Position numbers and translations under genes: made by a program. Source: Oscillospiraceae bacterium (lineage in GTDB: Bacteria; Bacillota; Clostridia; Oscillospirales; WRJC01). Taken from it: a stretch of 42,651 bases of DNA. The notes below the pieces were generated by a model. It was not told the DNA's origin. It did no database searches and was given only the letters and a program-made list of their open reading frames with translations. Below are positions 1-7,607 of the stretch, piece after piece. The stretch's first letter is position 1; each line of letters opens with the position of its first letter. Where the stretch lies: the NCBI GenBank assembly GCA_009780985.1, contig WQYZ01000013.1, positions 1 to 42,651 on the forward strand, read 5' to 3'.

Positions 1-889
1 AATTATTTTGATATTTTCTGAAAAATAATACATATCTGAGTATAAATGCGCTGACTGCCAGCGTTATAAGCCAAAGTCTCGGATCACTTTCTTCGTCGCC
101 GGTTTTCGGCGGGTTTTTTACAGGCGGGTTTGACGGGTTGTTATTGCCCGGCGGACTGCCGCCGTTATAATCCGGAGGTCCGCCCGATGCTGGCTGAGTT
201 GTAGTTTCCGGGCGGTTGGGCACCAACGGTATGTTTCCTTCGGGGAAGTGACCCGGTTCCGGTTCTGTAGTTGTCACCTGACCGCCAGTAGTCGGCTGAG
301 GCGGGGTTGCGGTTGACGCCGTAGGTTCGGTAACCGAAGGTTTTGTTGCGGACGGCGGCGTCTGGGTAGTCGGTTCCTGGCGTGTGGGTATTATCGGCGG
401 CGGTTCTGTAGTGTACGGAGGCGGTGTGACCGGCGGCACAGGCGGCGAAGTGGTTGTAGGCGGCGGCGTAGTCGACGATTGTTTTGTGTTAGTTATTATA
501 AAACCTATGTTTGTGCTACCGCTTACTGTTTTTATGTATCCGTCAGGCACGTTAATCTCGTCTACTGTCCACTTGTCGTTCTTATCCAATCCGGTCCACG
601 TATAAGTCCAGCTATTGCTCGAACTAAGAGTTATCGAACTGCCGTAAGGAATATTATTACGGTACAGCCGAACTGTGACTCTGTCCGGGTGACTGTTTTG
701 AGGATAGACGTTTGCCCACACTTTTGATACTTTTAAAGTTATAAGCGCATTGCTTTTGCCTATAAATTCATTGTTCACCTCACGAAATTCATTAAAACCG
801 TATGTTACGCTGCAAAACGCCGCCGCCAAGAGTATAATTATCGTCGCAAAACGGAGTAACCGGTACGCTTTTAAGTTAAATTTTGACAT
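1..889 (-). CDS. Sortase-anchored Cna-B domain surface protein (partial, 3' end off left edge)
   Basis: The minus frame is open from the ATG at 889 to the window edge (296 codons, no stop). It starts with a hydrophobic export segment (about residues 12-28). One Cna-B/SpaA-type domain follows (about 48-136) with the expected isopeptide triad: Lys56 in VSKVW, Glu111 in TVDEIN and Asn134 in IITNTK. Residues 140-265 form a Pro/Thr-rich stalk. The C-terminus has a sortase-type signal PPKTGD, a hydrophobic span and a basic FFRKY tail, so little more than the last residues is missing. The protein should be covalently attached to peptidoglycan by a sortase not in this window. The sorting motif has Pro instead of Leu at the first LPXTG position. 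Ribosome site AGGGGGT precedes the start. It lies 23 bp after the BsaA-like gene and is probably cotranscribed. Family assignment is by motif; the ligand is unknown. Confidence 0.85.
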   Translation of the reverse strand, partial: MSKFNLKAYRLLRFATIIILLAAAFCSVTYGFNEFREVNNEFIGKSNALITLKVSKVWANVYPQNSHPDRVTVRLYRNNIPYGSSITLSSSNSWTYTWTGLDKNDKWTVDEINVPDGYIKTVSGSTNIGFIITNTKQSSTTPPPTTTSPPVPPVTPPPYTTEPPPIIPTRQEPTTQTPPSATKPSVTEPTASTATPPQPTTGGQVTTTEPEPGHFPEGNIPLVPNRPETTTQPASGGPPDYNGGSPPGNNNPSNPPVKNPPKTGDEESDPRLWLITLAVSAFILRYVLFFRKYQNN

Positions 890-912
890 TTCGGCACCCC
901 CTACCTCAATAA

Positions 913-2079
913 TTATGCCTCTGTTACCATAGTTCCGGAATCGCTGTCAGCAGACATCTCATCTGCCGGATTTCCCTCCGGCGCCGGGTTTTCATTTCCA
1001 GATGTTTCGTCTCCTGCGGGTTCTTCAATTGCAGAGCTGTCCCCTTCAAGTTCGTCATCCGCCGGGTTTTCTTCGTTTGCGGCATCCTCGCCGTCGAGAG
1101 TGTCAGTTCCATTGTCTTCATCTCCTGATGTATCGTTTTCTGCGGAGTCTTCGCTTGCAGGGTTTTCATCTGGCACTGTGACATCTTCGTTTGAGAGGTC
1201 TGCGCCTTCTAGTTCTAACGGTTCTGCCACCATTGCTATTGCATTTTCCGCATTTGCCGTACTTGCCAAAGCCACTATGCTGGATATTACTGCCTTGCCT
1301 GCCGTTGTAGCTTCAGGAAAATGCTTGCCTGAGCCGTCTACAGATTCCGCGCCTTCAGTCCACATGCGAATGTCTTTGATGTCAACCGCTTCAGATATAA
1401 CGTCAATAGCGTAATAGTAATCTGTGTCATTCAAACTTGGATCGGTGTCAACACGGTTGAGTAACAAACCTGTTACTTCATCTTTTTTCAAAGGCTGCGA
1501 CCAGTAAATATATCCGTCGTTATCGAAAATCCAGCCTTTAAATGCGGATTTTTCCGCTGTGCTCATGCTTAAATAGGTTTCTACTGTAATAAGCTGATTT
1601 GCCGTTATGAGAGGAGTCTGTCCTACGCCGGGCGTCCCGCCGTTGTAGATGTTGGTATCCTGAACCACCGGTTCGGAACCGTTGGCAGGCATGTAATACT
1701 TTTGACCGCCCATTACCCAGTTGAAATATTTGTGGAATAAATCTCCGTTGTCATTAGAGTTACCGCAGTCAGCATAACTTGTTTTGTATACATGAGATTT
1801 CCAGTCTATAGGATCGGAGGGTCTTTCATTACTTGTAAGATCCATAGTCTCGTTCAGTTTCACGCGGATAAACAACTCGCCTGTCCCCGTGTTTTCCACA
1901 TACACCTCTTTTTCACCGGTATTGGGGTTAAAATCATCGTGCAAGACTTCGCCGTTTTTTGAGCCGGTAAATTCGTTGACCTTATGTACCATCTGCTGCC
2001 ATGCGAATGTGCCTGCCACCAGAAGAACAGCCGCGACTAAAACTGTGATAAAAATGAGCGGTTTTTTTCTTGTCGCCAT
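913..2079 (-). CDS. BsaA/TasA-type SipW-dependent biofilm matrix protein
   Basis: The protein has 388 residues. The N-terminus (basic KK, hydrophobic stretch, then VAGTFAW) matches the SipW-type signal in which cleavage follows a GT-x-A motif. The mature part has the region typical of the BsaA family of exported matrix proteins (FNPNTGEKEVYVENTGTGELFIRVKL), about residues 50-250. The last ~110 residues are a low-complexity Asp/Glu/Asn/Ser/Pro tail with recurring NPADE-like motifs, which is unusual for the family and should be strongly acidic at the surface. The upstream gene encodes the matching ER-type signal peptidase and the downstream gene a sortase substrate, so this is probably a secreted-fibre operon. 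By analogy with Clostridium perfringens BsaA it would polymerise outside the cell; polymerisation itself cannot be read from sequence. Confidence 0.85.
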   Translation of the reverse strand: MATRKKPLIFITVLVAAVLLVAGTFAWQQMVHKVNEFTGSKNGEVLHDDFNPNTGEKEVYVENTGTGELFIRVKLNETMDLTSNERPSDPIDWKSHVYKTSYADCGNSNDNGDLFHKYFNWVMGGQKYYMPANGSEPVVQDTNIYNGGTPGVGQTPLITANQLITVETYLSMSTAEKSAFKGWIFDNDGYIYWSQPLKKDEVTGLLLNRVDTDPSLNDTDYYYAIDVISEAVDIKDIRMWTEGAESVDGSGKHFPEATTAGKAVISSIVALASTANAENAIAMVAEPLELEGADLSNEDVTVPDENPASEDSAENDTSGDEDNGTDTLDGEDAANEENPADDELEGDSSAIEEPAGDETSGNENPAPEGNPADEMSADSDSGTMVTEA

Positions 2080-2099
2080 GTTATTATCATCCTTTCTAT

Positions 2100-2113
2100 G
2101 CGGGTTTCCCCGC
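2100..2113 (-). promoter_or_regulatory. GNRA-tetraloop hairpin in leader of the BsaA-like gene
   Basis: On the minus strand the sequence GCGGG-GAAA-CCCGC forms a 5-bp GC stem closed by a GAAA tetraloop. It lies a few bases upstream of the ribosome site AGAAAGGATG, in the 173-bp gap between the signal peptidase and its substrate. Such a hairpin could mark a processing or stabiliser site that lets the substrate be made in excess over the peptidase. The structure is read directly; the role is inferred. Confidence 0.5.
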
Positions 2114-2252
2114 TAATTTAATTATTTTTATTTATAAAAAACCGAAATTCCCTATTCCCGCGCGCGCTTCTAAGAGAAACAAAGGAACAGGGCGCCGCGG
2201 TTTGTATAAATCTTAAATTTTAACCGGATTGACTTAATCAACTTTTGAAAAA

Positions 2253-3308
2253 TCAAAAAATTTTCAATTTTTTAGATTTTTCTGTCAAGTTGATTTTTTC
2301 TTTCGGCTTTACAAACAGTAAGCGAATAAGGAATGAAAAACCGATGAACAATCCGAATATGATAAACACGATGTAGATATTTTCTTTCAGGGATTCTATT
2401 ATTGCGCCTACAGCCGGCACGTGAAAAACCACTTTGCCGACTACGTTTGCCTCGTATACGATGTCCTTATCAGGGTCTGCGTTGTTTACGCCTTTTGTCT
2501 GAAATCCCCTCTCTCCGCTGTTATCGTAATTCTCGTATATGTTGATTATTTTATGGGTGATAGACGTTTCGGCGTCGCGCATATAGGTTATATCATCTCC
2601 AATTTTGAGTTCCCGGGGATCTGTATGGTCCACTAATATGAATGAGCCTCTTGGGATTTCATCCTGCATACTGGAAGTCAGAACAGTGAAATAAGAAAAC
2701 CCCATAATCGTTTTCGGCGCGCCGTCTTTAGGGCCGGATGTCAGAATTGAAAACAGAATTGTAATAATAGCCGAATAAAACAGTATGTCTGATATAATGC
2801 CTAACAAGCCTTTTTTCTTCTTGGTCTTTTTAGGCTGGTCAGGTTTCTGCTCAAAAATCTTTCTCAAATCTGTAAATTCTGTTTTGGCAGAACGGTTATT
2901 ATCATCGTCCGTTTTAAAGAATTTGGCGAGTTCGCCGAATACCGGAGGTTCTGTGTCTATAACTATCGGTTCTATCAATTCGACGGGTTCTATAGATTCA
3001 TGTTTAACCGGCATTTTCGCGGGCTCAAATAACGAATTATACCCGTTCGACGAGTTTTGCCCGGTAAATTCAGGAGGCTCTATTTCTATTTTTACAGGGT
3101 CTATCAATTCAAGCGGCATAGTGTGATGATAATCCTGATAAGCATGCATATCCTTTTTTATGGATGAATCAACATTAGCTTTATTGAATTCAGGAGGCTC
3201 TATTTCTATTTTTACAGGGTCTATCAATTCAAAGCGCTTATCCTGATAATCTGTCGGTATTTCCGTTCGAAACCCAAGATTCAGATTGCGCGGCGTTCTC
3301 AAATTCAT
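2253..3308 (-). CDS. sipW: SipW-like (ER-type) signal peptidase I with repeated N-terminal cytoplasmic region
   Basis: The protein has 351 residues. The catalytic half (about 195-300) has Ser213 in TSSMQ, the motif IPRGSFILV, and His252 in SITHKI. This is the Ser-His dyad of SipW/archaeal/ER signal peptidases rather than the Ser-Lys of SipS. Membrane segments are at about 168-190 and 308-333. The first ~165 residues are extra to the family. They carry three copies of a motif ELI(D/E)P-x-x-I-(D/E)-x-EPP-x-F at 27-41, 67-81 and 109-124, separated by polar linkers, followed by a Lys-rich stretch (KKTKKKKG). The start is supported by the ribosome site TTAGGAGG, which sits inside the end of the upstream gene (71-bp out-of-frame overlap). 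The likely substrate is the next gene. The motif may bind a partner such as the DivIVA-like protein; that is inference. Confidence 0.85.
   Translation of the reverse strand: MNLRTPRNLNLGFRTEIPTDYQDKRFELIDPVKIEIEPPEFNKANVDSSIKKDMHAYQDYHHTMPLELIDPVKIEIEPPEFTGQNSSNGYNSLFEPAKMPVKHESIEPVELIEPIVIDTEPPVFGELAKFFKTDDDNNRSAKTEFTDLRKIFEQKPDQPKKTKKKKGLLGIISDILFYSAIITILFSILTSGPKDGAPKTIMGFSYFTVLTSSMQDEIPRGSFILVDHTDPRELKIGDDITYMRDAETSITHKIINIYENYDNSGERGFQTKGVNNADPDKDIVYEANVVGKVVFHVPAVGAIIESLKENIYIVFIIFGLFIGFSFLIRLLFVKPKEKINLTEKSKKLKIF
3067..3232 (-). repeat. Two identical 46-bp direct repeats inside the sipW-like gene
   Basis: Positions 3067-3112 and 3187-3232 are identical over 46 bp and offset by exactly 120 bp (40 codons). 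They encode the first two copies of the ELIDPVKIEIEPPEF motif. A diverged third copy lies near 2941-2986. Perfect DNA identity implies a recent duplication or gene conversion, and an in-frame unit that could expand or contract by recombination. Confidence 0.9.
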
Positions 3309-3696
3309 TTAGATTTCCTCCTAACTCTGTATTACTGCGAATTACCAAAAACTTCTGTACATCTGTCATTGCTTTTTCTATTGTTTTATATACATAATCA
3401 ATACTGTTTTTTGTCTGTTCGATAATTCTGGCTTCTTCGTTATAGGCGTTGTCTATAATTTCCTGCGCCAGTCTTTCCGAATCCATCAAAGTTCTCGCTA
3501 TAACATTGGCATTCATTCCAACTTGTTTATCTGCTTCCAATTTTTTATAATCCTGCATAAGAGCGTTATATTTGTCGCATGTTGCAAGATATTCATTATA
3601 AGCCTTCTGATATGCTTCCGTTAATCTGTGGATGTAATTATCCACTTGTGCTCTGTCATATCCGTCATTTTGTGCAGTGAAAAATATTTCTGCCAT
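3238..3696 (-). CDS. DivIVA-like coiled-coil protein
   Basis: The protein has 152 residues. The start (FFTAQNDGYDRAQVDNYIHRLTEAY) resembles the N-terminal DivIVA/GpsB membrane-targeting motif, in which an F-x-x-x-x-x-GYD-x-x-x-VD-x-Y pattern is typical. Residues 25-115 are heptad-rich and predicted coiled coil. The last ~30 residues are polar and overlap the next gene out of frame. It begins the surface operon, with ribosome site GAAAGGAG before the ATG at 3696. DivIVA-type proteins sit at poles or septa, so a plausible job is to localise the secretion and assembly machinery encoded downstream. That placement is inferred from the neighbourhood. It could also be an ordinary cell-division paralogue. 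Confidence 0.7.
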   Translation of the reverse strand: MAEIFFTAQNDGYDRAQVDNYIHRLTEAYQKAYNEYLATCDKYNALMQDYKKLEADKQVGMNANVIARTLMDSERLAQEIIDNAYNEEARIIEQTKNSIDYVYKTIEKAMTDVQKFLVIRSNTELGGNLNEFENAAQSESWVSNGNTDRLSG

Positions 3697-3736
3697 AATT
3701 ACTTTCTCCTTTCGTTCTGCCTCCTGTATGTTTTTA

Positions 3737-3767
3737 TTATAATTTTTAAAGGAACCTCAATGTCAAT
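3737..3767 (-). promoter_or_regulatory. Probable promoter of the surface operon
   Basis: On the minus strand TTGACA (3762-3767) and TATAAT (3737-3742) both match sigma-A consensus exactly, with a somewhat long 19-bp spacer, just upstream of the DivIVA-like gene. The 480-bp gene-free stretch 3697-4176 holds this, an inverted repeat (3982-4041) and the promoter of the MerR gene. The rest is AT-rich without a recognisable gene. Confidence 0.5.
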
Positions 3768-3981
3768 AGGTTTTTCAACATTTTTCAAAAAAATTTGAAA
3801 TTTATATCATAATATATGTAGAAAAATTTTAAAACACTTGATTATACCAGTTGTTTTTATAATAAAAAAATGTTTGAATTTTACTTTTTCAGCATATTTT
3901 TCAGACGAAATTTTCTATTTTTTGCCAAATTATAGATTAATTTTAATTTTTTTCTTTAAAGTTGCTTTAAAGTTAAAAAAT

Positions 3982-4041
3982 ACCGCAAAAATATCCCTGA
4001 TTAAACGTCACATATTTTAAATTTAGGGATATTTTTGCGGT
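3982..4041. repeat. Perfect 17-bp inverted repeat with long loop
   Basis: ACCGCAAAAATATCCCT (3982-3998) is matched exactly by its reverse complement at 4025-4041, with a 26-bp AT-rich loop. It sits between two divergent genes, so a terminator has no obvious client unless it blocks readthrough from distant transcripts. It may be an operator-like structure or the remnant of a small inverted-repeat element. Confidence 0.7.
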
Positions 4042-4075
4042 TTGATGAAATTTTATACAGAATCTATAAAAAATT

Positions 4076-4104
4076 TTGACAAAATTAGATTTATATGATA
4101 TAAT
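4076..4104 (+). promoter_or_regulatory. Sigma-A promoter of the MerR gene
   Basis: TTGACA (4076-4081), a 17-bp spacer and TATAAT (4099-4104) give a full consensus promoter. MerR-family target promoters usually have a 19-20 bp spacer, so this one looks constitutive rather than MerR-activated. Confidence 0.8.
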
Positions 4105-4176
4105 AATGCATAAATAGGTAAAATAAATAATTAAATGAATAAATAAATTGTAGAACAGGAGGCATTATATAAAAAG

Positions 4177-5013
4177 ATGAACGAGGAAACCCTGCTTTCA
4201 ATTAAAGAATTTTCAGATTTCACAGGAGTAAATCAGTCAACTCTGAGATATTATGATGAAATCGGACTTCTTCCCGCCGCATCGCGCGGAGAAAATAACT
4301 ACCGGTATTATGTGCCGTTTCAGATCATAAAGCTGAATTATATAAATGTGCTTATTGATTTGGGAGTTCCGCTTTCTGCAATCAAAGATATGGATTTAAA
4401 CAGGACGCCGGAAAGTGTTATCAGATTGCTCAACCAGCAGGAAGATAAATTAAATGCCAAACTTAACGATCTTCGGACGGCATATTCCATAATTCACACT
4501 TACAGAAAGAACATACTGCAGGGGCTTGCGGCTCATGACGGGCTTATAAGGGTAGAAGAACTGCCTGACACCCGTTTCGTTCTCGGACATATAAATGATT
4601 TTGATTTCAAAAATCATATTACTTTCTACGAAGAGTTTATCCGTTTTTGCAAAGATGCCGATGAACAGAGGATAAATCTGCGATATCCTATTGGAGGATA
4701 TCATAACGATATTGCATCTTTTCTAAAATATTCCAACCGACCTGACCGGTACTTTTCTTTAGATCCGCTTGGAAATAAAATACGTCCCCAGGGCAGCTAC
4801 CTTGTCGGATATAAACAAGGCTATTACGGTGAATTTGGGAATATTGCCCAACAAATGAACGTTTACATTAAAGAACATGATCTTGTTTGCAAAGGACCTG
4901 TGTATGTTCTATATCTGTTGGACGAAATCAGTATAACAGAACCGGGGCATTATTTAGCGCGGATCTCGGTCAGCGTTTCGCCGAGAAGTAAAACAAAACG
5001 GGTGAAAGTTTAA
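4177..5013 (+). CDS. MerR-family regulator with GyrI-like effector domain
   Basis: The protein has 278 residues. Residues 5-75 are a MerR winged helix: SIKEFSDFTGVNQSTLRYYDEIGLLPA is the classic helix-turn-helix and wing motif. Residues 80-115 form the dimerising coiled coil. Residues ~125-278 look like a GyrI/BltR-type ligand-binding domain (VEELPDTRFV..., YLVGYKQGYYG, YVLYLLDE), as in multidrug-efflux activators. No efflux pump is directly adjacent; the ABC exporter at 7604-11309 is on the other strand with its own regulator. The AGGAGG site is about 14 nt before the ATG, longer than usual, and no better in-frame start was found. The ligand is unknown. Confidence 0.85.
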   Translation: MNEETLLSIKEFSDFTGVNQSTLRYYDEIGLLPAASRGENNYRYYVPFQIIKLNYINVLIDLGVPLSAIKDMDLNRTPESVIRLLNQQEDKLNAKLNDLRTAYSIIHTYRKNILQGLAAHDGLIRVEELPDTRFVLGHINDFDFKNHITFYEEFIRFCKDADEQRINLRYPIGGYHNDIASFLKYSNRPDRYFSLDPLGNKIRPQGSYLVGYKQGYYGEFGNIAQQMNVYIKEHDLVCKGPVYVLYLLDEISITEPGHYLARISVSVSPRSKTKRVKV

Positions 5014-5216
5014 AGCCAGTTTAAAGAAAGATTATAACTATTCTGAAGAAATCCCTCGATAAATTGTCATATTGTTGAAAAATATACATAAAAAGTATAA
5101 TTTATAAAACTTTTTTAAAATATAGAATTGCCTGATACAATCATGGATTATCTGAATCTCACATATTAAAACGATAAGTTTTTTGACATTTTTTCTATAA
5201 AATGTAGAAAAACTTA

Positions 5217-5247
5217 TTGACTTTGACGTAACTTTATCCTTTATAAT
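5217..5247 (+). promoter_or_regulatory. Weak promoter candidate for the transglutaminase gene
   Basis: TTGACT (5217-5222) and TATAAT (5242-5247) are separated by 19 bp; an overlapping TTGACG (5223-5228) gives 13 bp. Neither spacing is ideal. It lies 45 bp upstream of the start, whose ribosome site is AAAGGAGG. The rest of 5014-5292 is AT-rich with no gene. Confidence 0.35.
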
Positions 5248-5292
5248 GAAATTACAACTTGTTATAACAAAATATAAAGGAGGAGTAATTTT

Positions 5293-6249
5293 ATGACGAG
5301 GAATTTAATAAGTAAAATAAATAAAAATGGAACTAACAAAACAGGAAGATTTTTCTTACTGATACTTTTAATAATTGTTTTAATTTTCAATATTTTTTCT
5401 GCGTTAATTGTTTCGGCGGAAACTGCGGATATAAAAAACGGAGACTCCAAAACGGTATTCGTAAACGACAAGGCGAGTATAGATTTTACAAACTCGAATG
5501 AAACCGGCACAGTCAAAATAAATACAGTCTCAAAATTCGAAAAAAAAGTCAAAGTAACTATTATAAAGAATGAAGAAGATAGTTTAACTTATACATATGA
5601 CTTAAAAAATGACATGACAGTTGAAACATACCCGCTACAGATGGGCGACGGCGAATACATAGTCAAAGTCTGGTTTCAAATCGAAGATATAATATATTCA
5701 TTGGGAATGACAGGCAGGTACGCCGTCATGTTGGCTGACATACGCGCGCCGTTTCTCAGTTCTAATCAGTATGTGAATTACAGCGAAGATTCAAAGATAG
5801 TGAAGATAGCGGCGGAACTGACGAAAGATTGCGCAAGCGAGCTTGAAATGGTTGAAGAGATATACAAATTTGTTATACATAATATAGAATACGACGCACA
5901 TAAAGCTGCTACAGTTCAGAGCGGGTATTTGCCTTCGGCAGATGAAATCGTTGATACAGGCATGGGAATATGTATCGATTATGCCGCTGTTTTTGCCGCG
6001 ATGTTACGTTCTGTGAATATTCCCGCGAAACTTGTGACCGGGCATGTCGAACCGGATGATATATATCACGCATGGAATGAATTTTATATCAAAGATACAG
6101 GCGGACAGTTTAAAACAAACAAAGTAAAATTTGACGGCAAAAAGTTTGAAAGAGTCGATCCTACGTTCGATTCAGCATCGAGATCCAGCGAGGAAGTTTT
6201 GCAGTTTATAAATGATGATACAAATTACAGGAAATTTCGGGAATACTAA
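5293..6249 (+). CDS. Exported transglutaminase-like cysteine protein
   Basis: The protein has 318 residues. A basic N-terminus and a hydrophobic segment (20-40) end in VSA-E, a likely signal-peptidase site. Residues ~48-140 form a beta-rich domain with no recognised family. Residues ~165-300 are a transglutaminase-like fold with the catalytic triad in the expected motifs: Cys227 in MGICIDYA, His259 in YHAWNEF and Asp289 in RVDPTFD. The family includes proteases, peptide cross-linkers and peptidoglycan-associated enzymes of Clostridia, so the reaction cannot be fixed. It is followed after 128 bp by another exported protein. The surface location fits the adhesin and matrix genes nearby. Confidence 0.85.
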   Translation: MTRNLISKINKNGTNKTGRFFLLILLIIVLIFNIFSALIVSAETADIKNGDSKTVFVNDKASIDFTNSNETGTVKINTVSKFEKKVKVTIIKNEEDSLTYTYDLKNDMTVETYPLQMGDGEYIVKVWFQIEDIIYSLGMTGRYAVMLADIRAPFLSSNQYVNYSEDSKIVKIAAELTKDCASELEMVEEIYKFVIHNIEYDAHKAATVQSGYLPSADEIVDTGMGICIDYAAVFAAMLRSVNIPAKLVTGHVEPDDIYHAWNEFYIKDTGGQFKTNKVKFDGKKFERVDPTFDSASRSSEEVLQFINDDTNYRKFREY

Positions 6250-6377
6250 GAATATCGAAATAGATGCCGATATATTATGTATGAAAAGATTTTTTTATCA
6301 AAATAAGAACAATATTAATATGATGACCGTCTAACTATACATAAAACATATATTTTAAAATCAGAGGAGAATTAATT

Positions 6378-7481
6378 ATGAAAGCAAAGAAATTTTTAAT
6401 AACTGTTTTAGTATTGGCAATGGTCGCTTCGATGGCGATCACCTTTAATTTCAGCGTACAGGCGGACGACGAAAGCACCGCCGTAAATACATCGAATATC
6501 ACGCCGATGCCTATGCCGACAGTTCCGGTGCAGCCTGATTATGTGCATATTGACGGGACAATTAATGAAATAACGGATTATATCGGAACAGACGGCAACC
6601 CGGTTGAAGGCAAAAGCATAGTCAATATTGTCAACGGCGACAGCGAATGGAACGCAATTATCGACAGCGGCACATATTCTATCACTTTTGGACCAACAGA
6701 CAAAAAAGCAATGAGCGCAGGCGATAGTATAAGAGTTTTCTACAACGCAAACGCCCCGGCAACTATGATTAACCCGCCGCAGCTGAACGCTGAATTTATT
6801 GCCCTTAATTTCCCGAAGAACGAATCTATATTAATAAACAGGTATAGCGATAAATTCATGGATTCAAAAAATCAACTCAAACTTAATCTTACAGACGATT
6901 CTATAAAATCCGGCAGAACCGAAGTAATATATGAAGACGGCAAGACATTCGACGGTACGGCGTCGGATTTGGTCGGCAGACAGCTCGTCGTAATTTACAG
7001 CATCGTCACTAGAGGCGCGTACGCGCAGACTACTCCCGATAAAGTGATAGTCATGTATGAAAAAGCCGTAGCTCCGATTTATACGCTGACCGCTGAAGAG
7101 AAAGTAGCTTTGGCGAAATCTTATGACGGCGCCGCAATACAGATCAACGGTAAAGATATTGGCGCGCCCCATGCGTTTGTGACTGATAACGGCGTCGTAA
7201 TGATTCCTTTAAGGGCGATTGCCGAATCGGCCGGTTTAACAGTCGAATGGTTTGACGATACGAAAACAGTTCAGGTAGGTAAAAGTTTATCATTTGTAAT
7301 CGGCAAGGATCAGTACGCCTTTAATAAAATGACCCCGGTATCGCTCGGAACCGCTCCTGTAATAAAAGACGATAAAACTTTTGTCCCGATAGATTTACTA
7401 ACTTTTATCGGCGCGAATTATTCCCTGAGCACTACAGGCAGCGGCTCGGTTCTCAATATAATATTTGATATAAATGGTTAG
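6378..7481 (+). CDS. Exported protein with copper-amine-oxidase N-terminal (stalk) domain
   Basis: The protein has 367 residues with a signal peptide (1-29; FSVQA-D). The middle (~55-235) shows two related beta-rich segments of unknown family. Residues ~250-365 match the copper-amine-oxidase N-terminal-like domain common in clostridial secreted proteins: IQINGKDI, VMIPLRAIAESAGLTVEW, KTVQVG, and FVPIDLLTFIGA. Despite the name, this domain has no oxidase activity and is thought to bind cell-wall or protein partners. Ribosome site AGAGGAG precedes the ATG. It ends just before a strong bidirectional terminator. Confidence 0.85.
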   Translation: MKAKKFLITVLVLAMVASMAITFNFSVQADDESTAVNTSNITPMPMPTVPVQPDYVHIDGTINEITDYIGTDGNPVEGKSIVNIVNGDSEWNAIIDSGTYSITFGPTDKKAMSAGDSIRVFYNANAPATMINPPQLNAEFIALNFPKNESILINRYSDKFMDSKNQLKLNLTDDSIKSGRTEVIYEDGKTFDGTASDLVGRQLVVIYSIVTRGAYAQTTPDKVIVMYEKAVAPIYTLTAEEKVALAKSYDGAAIQINGKDIGAPHAFVTDNGVVMIPLRAIAESAGLTVEWFDDTKTVQVGKSLSFVIGKDQYAFNKMTPVSLGTAPVIKDDKTFVPIDLLTFIGANYSLSTTGSGSVLNIIFDING

Positions 7482-7520
7482 AATCGAAGACTAAATTTCC
7501 ATATAAAAAATGTAAAATTA

Positions 7521-7560
7521 AAAAATCCGCAGGAATTTATTTATATTCCTGCGGATTTTT
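7521..7560. terminator. Bidirectional rho-independent terminator
   Basis: AAAAATCCGCAGGAAT (7521-7536) and its exact complement at 7545-7560 form a 16-bp stem with an 8-nt loop and A/T tracts on both sides. It sits between convergent genes and can end both the 6378-7481 transcript and the ABC transporter operon. Confidence 0.9.
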
Positions 7561-7582
7561 CAGATAAAATTTTTTATATCGC

Positions 7583-7607
7583 GGGCGGAAATAGATTCCG
7601 CCCCTAC
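7583..7607 (-). repeat. GTAGGGGCGG palindromic repeat that supplies a stop codon
   Basis: GGGCGGAA (7583-7590) and TTCCGCCC (7596-7603) form an 8-bp stem. On the minus strand it reads GTAGGGGCGGAATC...CCGCCCGC, the layout of short GTAGGGGC-type palindromes common in Clostridia. The TAG within GTAGGGG is the stop codon of the ABC transporter gene ending at 7604. Confidence 0.7.

Noticed and set aside
384-932. Several plus-strand open frames of 60-82 residues
   Set aside because: They lie opposite the Cna-B surface protein gene, lack ribosome sites and have compositions that mirror its Pro/Thr codons.
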